A stretch of DNA of 64,000 bases from Ptychodera flava (taxonomy: Eukaryota > Hemichordata > Enteropneusta > Ptychoderidae), in contig NC_091933.1 of the NCBI RefSeq assembly GCF_041260155.1, positions 38,538,793 to 38,602,792 of the forward strand, given 5' to 3'. This document shows positions 36,000 to 46,094 of this stretch, piece after piece. Numbering within the stretch: the stretch's first letter is position 1; every line of letters begins with the position of its first letter. The translations under genes were made by a program, and so were the position numbers. The notes below the pieces were generated by a model that saw nothing but the letters and a program-made list of their open reading frames with translations, had not been told where the DNA came from and searched no databases.

Positions 36000-36850
36000 A
36001 AGCGTGTGTGTACAAAATTTTGATATTTGGATTTAATTGATAATCAGCTGTTGATAATGTTGATTCACTATAAATGGTAGTCTATGAGAAAACTATGTAA
36101 TACTTTATCAATACAAAACTATATCTATGCATTTATAGATATTTGATAATTGACATAAAAGTACTTGATTGGAATAGGGTTGTTACAACTGGTATGTGGA
36201 CAAAAAATTTGACTTTACAATTTCACCAAAAATGTTCACCAACTATGCATGGGAGTCTATGATAAAATTGTGAATATTTTTTTCCAATGAAAAACTTGCT
36301 ATACTTGTGCATATACAGACGTTGAAAAATTAACATATAACTGTACTTGATTGGAATATGACGGTTAAACGTGCATATTATTTGTACAAGAAATCTGATT
36401 TTGGAATTTCACTGAAAATGTCCATCCACTATAGGAGTCTATGAGGAAACTATGAATTTCAAATACAAAAATAGGTAAATCTGTGTATTTATGTACTCTC
36501 CATTATTAATATTAATGTACTTGGTTAGACTAGGGTGGTTACAAATGGATATGTGTGCAAAAAATTGGATTTTGGAATTCCACCAAAATGTTATTTCACA
36601 ATACATTGGAGTCTATGAGAAAACTATGAATAATTTTTTACAATGCTAGACTAAATTAATTTGTGCTTTTATAGGTGTTTGATAATTGATACAAATGTAC
36701 TTGATTTAAATAGGGTATTTGAAAGTTCAGATGTGACAACAATTATGATATTGGAATTTCACCTAAATGTATAATTTCACTTTTCATGGTACTAGTAGTC
36801 TACAGGTAACTGTTAAATAATTTCCCTAACAAAACTTGCTGTATCTCTAA
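36000..36850. repeat. Five tandem copies of a ~180-base unit inside element B
   Basis: The landmark GTCTATGA(G)A(A)AACTATG recurs at 36081, 36255, 36437, 36611 and (decayed) 36798, a period of about 174-187 bases. Each unit also has TACTTGATTGGAATAGGGT and TTTGGAATTTCACCAAAATG. No coding potential. Confidence 0.8.
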
Positions 36851-37208
36851 TATGTAAGTAATAGGAATTGTTCATTGCTCACAGTGAGCTCGATTTACAA
36901 TAAGACAAGCCTCAGAGTTGCCTAGTCAAGATGTTCATGTGACAGATAATTATACTTTTGTTCAGATTTACAGTTAAATGACTTCAGAGAATGAAATCAT
37001 GCAGCGAATCATTTTTATCTCCCAGAATATTTCTGAACACTGAAACTGCTTTTTGACGGGATGGATACTTATGAAAATTAAGTGACCCCCTCTGAGCTGT
37101 TTGAAAAATACATGAAACCCCCCCCCCCCTTTGCAGTTTTCAAATTTAAGGTGACCCCCCCGGATTTTGCCGGCCCACCCCCGGCCGTAATAACTGAACG
37201 CTCCCTTA

Positions 37209-39496
37209 CAGGCCGTTTTGTGCATCCAATAGGACTGACTCGTGAGGTTCATTCGACATGGTTCCTGCAGCCGTTGCCAAGAAGTGTGTTGTCTCTATGG
37301 CGACTTTTTCTATCGCTGCAAACAAAACAAAACTCTCATAAAGTTAGCTGTGGATATCATGTGGAACTACACCTTAACTTGAATTTTACTTGAGAAATAA
37401 GCTTACATTTCGACTCTGGTTAAGTTGCGAAATCTGTCAGTTTTGACTTAATTTCGCAGATACACGGAGCATAAAACTGGACCACCACGAATCGTTCAAA
37501 ATCTTGCTTTTTCAAAAATCTAAGAAGTTCAATGTATAACATGGACTGCATACAAAAAAAAAACAATAGTAGAAGTCAAATGAATTCGGTACACCATACA
37601 ATTTGCGATAGCTTTAGAGTGGGGAGTGGGTAGTTTGAAATTCCTAGTTCTTGGTGCAATAAATCGGGCATTTCTCATCAATAGTGAAGTTTCCTTGGAA
37701 AATCCTGCAATATGTTTATGAATCATGAGACACAAACAGAGAGTCCAAGAATCCAGTGTGAATATTTATTGCCAATAAGCTCGTGGATGCACTGGTGTCG
37801 CTTACAATAACACCCTAAAGTAACATCGCGCCCTCTACACATATCAACGGTCCACAAAAAAGAACACGAAGTAATATGACTGTATTTTCAATAGAAATTA
37901 TAGCTTTCTCTTCTTTGTGTCAGTGTTTAGATTTGAAAAAAAATGACATTTCAACACAACATTAATTACTGAAGAGCTGAAGGAAGACGTCACCGTATTG
38001 TTACAGTATGAAAATATTTCTTCATAACATGCGTGGGGCTAACACGATTCGGACTACTTTGGGATAGTAAAGAAAAGTGTCGTGTAATTAGGAAAGACGA
38101 AGCTAAAACAGGTGATACAAAATTTTGTATGGTCTATTCATACAATGAATTTCCTCTATTTAAAGTTGACTTGCCTCGTCTTTCCTAATTACACGACAAT
38201 TTCATGTACATCCCACAGAAGTATCGTATCTCTCTTCGGTAAAACCAAGTAATTTTGTAAAAAACCTTCAAATCGTGTTCTTTGAGAAAACCAAACACTT
38301 GCTCATCTACTTTGGGTTTCATACATTACTTTTTGTCGAGTTATCCACAGTAAAAGTTCGACTGAAAAACAATAATTTAGCCAAATGTAGATGTATCCGT
38401 ACAACATCATTATTCATTTGTTCATATCGGATAATTCTGCCCAAAAATTAAGTATGCAATTTCCCCACAATATAGATGAACGGGTTTCCCAAGGGGTTTA
38501 CTCTGTAACGTTGCATTTACGGAAGCTGGCTACTACGACTGCAAACAGTGAATGCACAAGTTGCAGGACCCTTTTTCCTGACAGCGTGCGATCTTCGGAA
38601 TATTCCTTTTGACTTTTGATTTCCTGTCGATGATATTCTTCGGGAAAGGACTTGTATGCCTTGTTTGATTGGTAGAAAAAATACTGAAGGTACTTCTACA
38701 TGATTTTTTAGGGGGAGGGGGAGTTGCTACAGTTCTTCGGAAATGAGATTTCACTTACGTCGTCATGGGAAAACATCATAATATGCCTGATGACATTTCA
38801 TAGTTGTACGCACGCCGTGAATTTTTAAAAGGGTAACAGGTTGTTGGATTGATGCTCCTCCGGCGTCGAAGTAATCTTGGATGAAGAGTAGAGTGAACGG
38901 AGCACAACTGAGTTCTGTATTCGTTGCCACTCGACGAACCGGAATCAGACAGAATTAAATTACAATTGTGACACGTGATCCGTACCGATTTGCTTCTTGG
39001 AGTGTGATGTTCATTTCACGCCACCGAGGAACAGGTTGTCTCAAATAAGCCGTCATTTCACGGTCCCCTGTTCTTACTCGATAAGCATGGCGGTTTGTTT
39101 ACATCGTTTCAGATCTTCCAATATGTTTTCATATCGAACAAAAAAAACATTGAAAGGCATTTCTTTCGATTCCGTCTGTTTTAAAATAAGAAAACAAACA
39201 CCTGGTACTTTGTAGATTCGGATGCAGCGTACTAGATGCAATACTATACGTGACATGTACAGATACAGGTGACTTCTTCGAAAATGCGTGTACACAGCAA
39301 GGTGGCACGGAACCCTTGGATGTCTGGTTATGAAGGTTCAGTATGCGACTCCATAGAGGAAAAGGCTTATCGTCGGTGAGAAAGCTATTGCTAATCACAG
39401 TGACATTGAGAAGTGATCAGAGAAAACATGTAACGTACGATCAACGTGCGACAAGGTATTTCAACGGAAAGATGGCGATGTTCGAGATTTGTGATC
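37209..39496. other. Intergenic between element B and the FABP-like genes
   Basis: No exon recognised. It contains a 119-bp inverted-repeat element at 38079-38197. I saw no AATAAA on the - strand close to the end of the first FABP-like gene. Confidence 0.5.
38079..38197. mobile_element. 119-bp MITE with perfect 22-bp inverted repeats
   Basis: The arm at 38079-38100 (GTCGTGTAATTAGGAAAGAC plus GA) is the exact complement of 38176-38197. No clear target duplication was found, so the superfamily is unknown. Perfect arms suggest a recent origin. Confidence 0.6.
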
Positions 39497-39901
39497 TCAG
39501 GCTTTGCTGAAGTAACAGATCCCCGTCACGCCGCTCTTGGTAACCCTGGCAACGAGTTGGTCTCCGTTCACTTCTCGTATGGCTACCAGGTCATCACCTG
39601 CCGCTGTACCGCGCGTGATGAGTTGTCCTCCCTCTAAAGAGGCGATGATTTTTCTCTTGCCGAACATGGTGGTGATTTCAGTCGCTTCGCCGAGTTTGAA
39701 TTTCTCAAAGTGCGGCCGTGTAGGGTCAGCCGTCTCCTTGAGCACCCAGAAGCTACCTTCTTCGTATATCTCCAACGTCGGTCTCGCGGCAACCATAACC
39801 TTGGCTGCCTGTTCGGGAATACCCATGGCAGCGAACAGGGCTTCGGAGTTCTCGTGGCGCTCAAACTTCCATTTCCCGGAGAAGTTAGCGATCGAAGCCA
39901 T
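39497..39901 (-). CDS. Fatty-acid-binding-protein-like, intronless
   Basis: A 134-residue protein of the intracellular lipid-binding family: a cytosolic ten-stranded beta barrel carrying fatty acids, retinoids or similar ligands. Family marks: the N-terminal FSGKWKFERHENSEALFAAM followed by GIP, TMFGKRKIIASLEGGQL in the later strands, and AIREVNGDQLVARVT near the end. Length is the usual 127-140. By hand alignment the Arg near position 106 is kept (AIREV), but the C-terminal Arg-x-Tyr pair that holds the carboxylate in many FABPs reads Cys-Tyr-Phe here. It is complete in one exon, whereas most animal FABP genes have introns. A TATA box lies 108 bases upstream. The paralogue at 40331-40753 lies upstream in the same direction. 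The exact ligand is unknown. Confidence 0.88.
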   Translation of the reverse strand: MASIANFSGKWKFERHENSEALFAAMGIPEQAAKVMVAARPTLEIYEEGSFWVLKETADPTRPHFEKFKLGEATEITTMFGKRKIIASLEGGQLITRGTAAGDDLVAIREVNGDQLVARVTKSGVTGICYFSKA

Positions 39902-40008
39902 GGCAGTGAAAAAGGGTAAAAATTTGAGTCGCCGTAGATGTGAACGCCTCAGTTCGTCGACGGTGAGGGAAATACGAGCCCAGCAAAACGATGTGCCCCT
40001 AGTAACAG

Positions 40009-40016
40009 TATTTATA
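40009..40016 (-). promoter_or_regulatory. TATA box of the first FABP-like gene
   Basis: TATAAATA on the - strand, 108 bases before the ATG at 39901. With transcription starting about 30 bases on, the leader would be roughly 75-80 nt with no further ATG. This supports a working gene rather than a dead retrocopy. Confidence 0.6.
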
Positions 40017-40330
40017 GAAAGTCTTAGCGGAAGTGACGTTTTATGATGCTAGACATATTATACGTGGGAGGCATCATAATTGCGATATTAAGCAAATGCA
40101 GTTAATTTTTATGATTTCACTTTCATAATTCCAACTTAATTTCCGTTCCTGTTCCTCTAATATGATGCTGACTACTTAACTAAAATCCAGGAAATAAAAG
40201 TGTTTCTGCTTCAGCGAATTAATTTAGAGTTACTATTAAAATAAAACTATTGAACTATGAAATAATTACGACTGCTTCTGCCCATCGCCGATTCGACCAT
40301 TGGCCTCTGCACCGTCTCCAGCTATCCAAA

Positions 40331-40753
40331 TCAGTCGATTTTCTTGTAGAAGGCATTTGCCGTGACCCCTGTTTTCACAACAGTCGCTGTCATAACCAAC
40401 TCGCCATCTATAACTTGGCGGTAACCCCTGACAATATCTTCATCTGGATTTGCGTTGCGTCGCACTAGTTTCCCGTCTTCCAGGGTCACGACGGAGAGTC
40501 GCTTGCCAAACATGCTCTCAATTTCACGCTCTTCGCCGAGTCTGAATATCTGGACGCGGTCGGGCTGTCCAGGAAGGCCTCCCTCCCGTATGGTGATCAC
40601 AGCATCATCCTCACGAATGTCAACGGTGTTTTTCACGGACGCCATCTTCTCCCGGAGAGACTCTGGCACGCCCAGTGCTGCGAACAGTGCCTCGGAGTTC
40701 TCATGTCGATCCAGCTCCCACTTTCCAATAAATTCACCCGGAATTGTCGACAT
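40331..40753 (-). CDS. Fatty-acid-binding-protein-like paralogue, intronless
   Basis: A 140-residue protein of the same family as 39497-39901. Both share GKW, RHENSEALFAA, SMFGKR/TMFGKR, a Glu/Asp-Gly turn, and KTGVT/KSGVT near the end. The Arg of strand H is present (GYRQVIDGELV), but the C-terminal Arg of the Arg-x-Tyr pair reads Ala (ANAFYKK), with the Tyr kept. It is also one uninterrupted exon. Only 429 bases separate the two genes, so they are a tandem pair. Upstream, an AP-1-like TGACTCA overlaps a poor TATA-like TATATGA. Role: probably cytosolic lipid binding; ligand unknown. Confidence 0.87.
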   Translation of the reverse strand: MSTIPGEFIGKWELDRHENSEALFAALGVPESLREKMASVKNTVDIREDDAVITIREGGLPGQPDRVQIFRLGEEREIESMFGKRLSVVTLEDGKLVRRNANPDEDIVRGYRQVIDGELVMTATVVKTGVTANAFYKKID

Positions 40754-40828
40754 CCCGAGATAGATAGACTTCTTTTTCAGTAATTTTTACAGACCGACCT
40801 CGACTGACGAATCAGACTTGACCGTATA

Positions 40829-40835
40829 TGACTCA
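40829..40835. promoter_or_regulatory. AP-1-like site upstream of the second FABP-like gene
   Basis: TGACTCA lies about 76 bases upstream of the ATG at 40753, beside the sequence TATATG. The location suits a proximal promoter; function is inference. Confidence 0.25.
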
Positions 40836-43130
40836 GAAAACTTCCCGACCAAACGACGGCAGCTGACTGACACAGATTTCTCGTCTTAGGCGGCGCGGGT
40901 TTTTTCCACCTCGACCTAATGATTCAAGAAAGCTTGGGGAAAGTATGTGACACGTATTGATTCGCACCCTGCTCCTTCAGTTCATGTGTTGTCCTTTGTT
41001 TGACACAATTCCGACTATTTCAATATAACGGTTCGGGTCATAGTGGGATTGGTCTGAAACTTGCCCGGGTAAACGTAAATGACGGTATACGAGCGGAGGA
41101 GATGCTTCACATGAAGGATTCCTCACAACTTTATCACAAAAAAATCAGCATTTCAAATTCCACCTCATCATTACCCTCAACGAAATAACCCGGGACAGAA
41201 AAGATACATGTTTAATATTTATGTGGTGCGAAGTATGTCATGTCTACTGTACTTATTGACTGGTGAACGACCTGTTCTAGATATAATACGCTTTTTGAGA
41301 TGTTACAAATATTGGCTCTGATGAAACACGCACGATGTTCAGCACTTGATACAAGAATATCCGAATCCGATCTTATCTAATGCCGAACGATATTATCATT
41401 ATTACCCTAGCTCCGTCTCATTTTGCCGCTGGCAACGATTCGATGAATGCCGAAGACAGCCACGGTAGCTATCAAATAGCTGACCATAATACACCACCTA
41501 GATAGAGCACCGTCTAAAATTACGATCGATTGAGGTTAGGGAGGTTTCGGCGGACAGAGATTTTATATCTTTCGAATTCTAATTGCTTAGTTTGGCATGG
41601 GTGTAGTATATATAGTGTATAATGTTATCATCCAACGATGAGCCAGGAAACGAACAGAATTATTGGCAAGGGGCTTTGGAGAAATACTTCTTTAATTGTT
41701 CTTCAGAGTGCCAACCGCACGGGGAAAATTAGTGGCCCCTTGTTGCCAGGAATAATTTCGAAGGCCCCAGGCTATAAAGTGAAACATATACACGTATAAT
41801 GTTTTCTGATTTATTCTCATCCTGAACAACTCTGAACTTATTCATAACCATTGCCCCACTGACATCATTTATTTTAAGCATACTAATAAAACTTATCGCC
41901 TTTTCAGGTCAAGACCTTGATTCTTTGCAGTGATGGAACGCGAATTCTAAATTTTGCATATTTTAACAGTGAAAACATAGCATATCGATAATGCTAACGA
42001 TAAACGGCAAATGTTAATGAATGAAACACTATAGGAGTAAGGAGCGATTTGGTCAAACAATATACAGTTTTGCGCATGATCAAAACTCGGGCCGAGAAAC
42101 AACCACAACGTTAACACACTCTGTGCTTGCTTCTTCAACACTTCCCATAGCAGAGAGCGTACATGTGTAACACAAAGCCCCATTCATAAAGCATACCAAT
42201 GGAACACTCCCCTTTCTGAAAAGACAACTTTGTTTGCAAATGTATGGGGACTTGATTGGTTGTGCTTTTTTTATTCTTCAGTACTATAGCCCCTAGATCT
42301 TTTTCTAGCGTTTATGGTAGTGCCAGCTCTTTGATCATCCGAACGAGTCATTGCAGCCCTAAAGGACAAACTTCATTTATTGCCACTGCAAACATCACTA
42401 TACAGTAGTACTTGTAGAGACATGTAGTTGTATCAGTTGATAATTCCAGGTTATCTTATTATGTCATGCACTACGTTGAAATATTTTGGTTTTTCAGTTT
42501 GAGTTGTGAGCACTGCCAACGATAACTGAACAAAACCCATATTCTAGCAACAACAAATACATGGTTCACAGATACAAGAAGTGCTGATAAACTGGACACT
42601 TAGACTACCGACATGCCTTAGGGGATAGCAAAAGTTCAGAGGTTACTACACAGTGCACAAATACAGTAAAACAAGAAACAGCTACTGTTCATCACTCCGT
42701 ATATGATCTACTCAAATACAATGTAAAGCAACTTTACTTGTTGGCATCAAAATACGTACTCTGCAATTTACTCACGTATAATGCAAATTCTAATCGTTTC
42801 CAGAATTTGAATTTTTACTGCGTTATCATGTCATTCATCTGTGGCAGAATTGGCAAGCAGAGTTAATATTTTGCTCTCAAATTGAAATGTCCTGCCATTA
42901 TCAAAAAACTTGCTGCAAATGAAACGGAAAACACACATTTACGTGGAGTACCTGGTGAATGTATACACATTCTTTATTGAGTACATTTACAAGAATTTCA
43001 GTTCAACAGTAAAATCACAAAATAATGCTGAGGGCTGCAGTTCATGAGCCTTTACCATTGGAGCATGAACTTGAATAAGGTTTTATGGTACCCGTGTTAC
43101 AATAAAGTATTATTGTCTCAGAGGGGTCTT
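40836..43130. other. Intergenic, nothing recognised
   Basis: No exon, RNA gene or repeat with clear structure was found in this AT-rich stretch. Confidence 0.5.
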
Positions 43131-43500
43131 AAATAATAATAATAATATTTTTATTGCTTGCTTGTAAATATAGAATTTACATCACATTTGTGGCAATAAA
43201 AGTGTGATACAAAAATACGTTCAAATTTTCTTCAATAAAGATAAAGTATTACAGTATAATAATAGTAGCTAATAATAAATATAACTAGGTATTTCTTTGT
43301 TTATATAAAGTAAAAATATAATCTGCAAGTTGTTCATTAAAAGATAACTCTTGTTTTGTTAGTAGCGAAATAAGCTGATTTTCAGTATTGTCGTTTGGGA
43401 AATTGATTTTACTGAAAAAGTACTTTCTCTGGACTTTGTATTTCTGACAGACTAAAAGAATTTCACACGGAAGGGAAAATATTCGTCACTGCAGCATTTC
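43131..43500 (-). mobile_element. 3' end of a LINE
   Basis: On the - strand, from about 43478 to 43300, there is an open stretch reading VCQKYKVQRKYFFSKINF, then TENQLISLLTKQELSFNEQL and ADYIFTLYKQRNT, stop. It resembles the C-terminal tail of LINE ORF2 proteins (Cys-x-x-Tyr...Arg-Lys-Tyr-Phe, then a helical end). The copy then has a short 3' UTR ending in an ATT-repeat tail (plus-strand AATAATAATAATAAT at 43134-43150). It is heavily 5' truncated. No target duplication was found. Confidence 0.5.
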
Positions 43501-43762
43501 TTATCATCAGATGGCCGTTCCTCGATTTACAGGGTCTTTTCAATGGACAAAGTGCGAAAGAGTTTTCTGCCTGATCCAAAACAGCGTTTGTATCTGACTT
43601 GCTTCATGTAAAAATAGATCCCCTATTATTATCTCTGATCGTTCCCTCGGCATGATGCACAGGTAGACACACAGATACCCGCATAGATAACGAGGTATAT
43701 GAATAGATACATGCATGTACGTATGTAAATACATACACATACGTACTTACAAATACGTACCT

Positions 43763-43866
43763 ATACATACATACATACATACATACATACATACATACAT
43801 ACATACATACATACATACATACATACATACATACATACATACATACATACATACATACATACATAC
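43763..43866. repeat. (CATA)n microsatellite
   Basis: About 25 perfect tetranucleotide units, with degenerate units on the left (from about 43680) and a GACA/GATA run on the right to about 43925. The Met-Tyr-Val-Cys frame across it is an artefact. Confidence 0.95.
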
Positions 43867-46094
43867 TCAAACACCTACAAAGTAGATTTGTACATGAAGA
43901 CAGACAGACAGGCAGACAGATAGATATACTGATAAAAATGCATATATTAGGTAACCAGATAAAAATGCATGCATTAGGTAGTCCGCATTACGATTTACGC
44001 CAGGCTCTCTGTTCTGCACTCCCATTCCGTTCCCTGGATAAATGGAAGCGTAAATTACTCAATGAACCTCCACTCCATGCGCATGATCATTTACATTCGA
44101 GACGAGAATCAATAAAATTTGTATTATCTACGGACGGACAGGTTGTCACACGCGATTTTCTTCAGTCCTGCCTTGATATGTCGGAAAATAAAAAGAACAA
44201 GCACAGCGAAATAACACTTTAATTGGTCGATTATCCGAAAATCGAAAGCATACGGAAGTTGCTCTTTGAAGAACTGGAATACGAGGCACTGGTAATCAAC
44301 AAAAAAGAAACATTTATAATTTGAAAAGTATTCGGCGCGGCCTGATGTTTCTCTACTTGCATTACAGTATCGAGTGGATTTTTCACATGCTGTGCAACTT
44401 GGTGTCTATTTCTTGCGCGATCAGGGAGTTCATTCACCTTTTGCGGTCTCTTTTCCCTGGTCATATCAGGTCAATGGACAGACTTTCCGAGCAAGTGATG
44501 GCGCACGACGGCGGAGAAACAGCGCCCTCCCTGGCTAGTCGCAGTGGAGAGACGGTTACACGGTGACATGATGAACTTGCAAATAGCTTGAGTGAAACCA
44601 AATAGCACCTAAAAATCGATCTGAAAACGACACCTATCGATATAGCACCAAAGTCTTTTATGGTTAATTAACCGAATCAATTTGTCGTTATTAATGGACC
44701 TTATAACCGTCTGAATGGAAACTGCGATAACTGTTAAAAACATCAATCGTCATGAAACTCAGTTGGGGGGTTGGGGGTGGGGGGTGGCTTCGCTCCATAG
44801 CGTTCAATCTCATCTTGACAAAACTGCAATTCTTAAGATAACAAATAGCGCGCATTTTGTCTGTAGTTTGGACCTATAATAATTTCGTTGACAAAGCTAT
44901 GTTCAGTTTGGCTGGGCTGCAAAGTAGATAGCAAAGATTACAAAACATGTGATTGGACAATAACCAGGAATTAAAACTCGCGATGACGTGCACACCCTCG
45001 TATGATGCCACCTAAATGCATACGTCACCACAAGCAAAACTGAATGGAAGATTAAAGAAGTGTATGTTGTTAAAATTTTTTCCTCACAATAAATCACAAC
45101 CGAAGGCAAGACATTCTGCAACCATCTGATAATAACAGTCAGGGAGTCAAGAGGAGTTCACTAACCGGATGTCACCTTTGATTACTAAAATATTTCCGGG
45201 CCGTAGGCAAGTGATCGTCGTGCCAGAGATGTATGTGACTGAAGAGTCAGTTAGGCCCTGTGTCTGTCTAAAATCATGGAAGTGACGGGGCTGTCAGGAC
45301 ACCAATTTATGTCCTTTTGAAAGAGTCTGTACAAACAAAGCCACTGTATAATTTATTGAATATTCTCGTATAGTTTTTTTCTCACTTTTTACTCCGACCG
45401 CAAACACTATAGCATGTAGAAAGTCTGATTAACAATCACAGAGTAAAAAAAATCGATAGGAAATTAACGATAATCTGATATGTGAAAGCAGTATTTGTCA
45501 TAAGACCAACCACTGTTGTACATACAATATGCCTTCTTCTATCCTATGTCAAAAAGTTATGTTTTCTCCATTTTTTCCAGGGCAACAGTGATGACTGCAC
45601 AGAGAGTGTCAGGGATCAATGTCTGAATGTCAGCTTACTCAACGTTTGATATTAGGTCTGTGGTGCGCCCTCAAGAACAATTTTTACTCCAGTATACGGT
45701 TTGCTGTACGAGAATCATACGTTATTTGAAAGAGGTACATGGTTTTTGTTTTCAATGTTTCTTCTTCCAAGCAGTTTAAAACTTTGATGAAAAACTCTTT
45801 TCATTCACGTTTCTTTGGTTAAAGCCGTTATCATACTTTGTGTGGGCGTAAGTCATCGATAACCCTACTATAGGAAGTGAGAAGGTGCGGTCCCACCTAG
45901 AGTTAGTGACGTCAATGCCGATGTCTGCTGCACCAAACTTTAGGGGGTCAGTGGGTCACAGTCCACTTCTTGAAAGCTAAGAAATTGTTTCTGAACGTAT
46001 AGTAGATATCACACGAAGACTACATTAATTTCTAACCGTGGAACTTGGAATAAAGATGGCGTTAAAGCTGGTAGTTGAAGCATAAAACGACAGG
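43867..46094. other. Intergenic, no gene recognised
   Basis: Holds a 25-base tandem duplication (GATAAAAATGCAT, about 43931-43982) at the start of an unrecognised 94-codon frame (43938-44222), and a G-rich patch at about 44766-44787. No recognisable exon. Confidence 0.45.

Larger units (their letters stand above)
31432..37208. mobile_element. Harbinger-like non-autonomous element B, split by a LINE
   Basis: Terminal inverted repeats lie at 31435 onward (GGGAGCGCTCAGTTATTAT, then GGCCGGGGGTGGGCC) and ending at 37205 (same sequence inverted, one or two changes). TTA at 31432-31434 and 37206-37208 is the target duplication. The LINE at 31506-35709 is a later insertion. Without it and one copy of its target duplication the element is about 1.56 kb and holds GTGACCCCC motifs and a 180-base tandem array, but no transposase. 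Confidence 0.78.

Noticed and set aside
43604-43870. Met-Tyr-Val-Cys repeat protein on the - strand
   Set aside because: Translation of the (CATA)n microsatellite.
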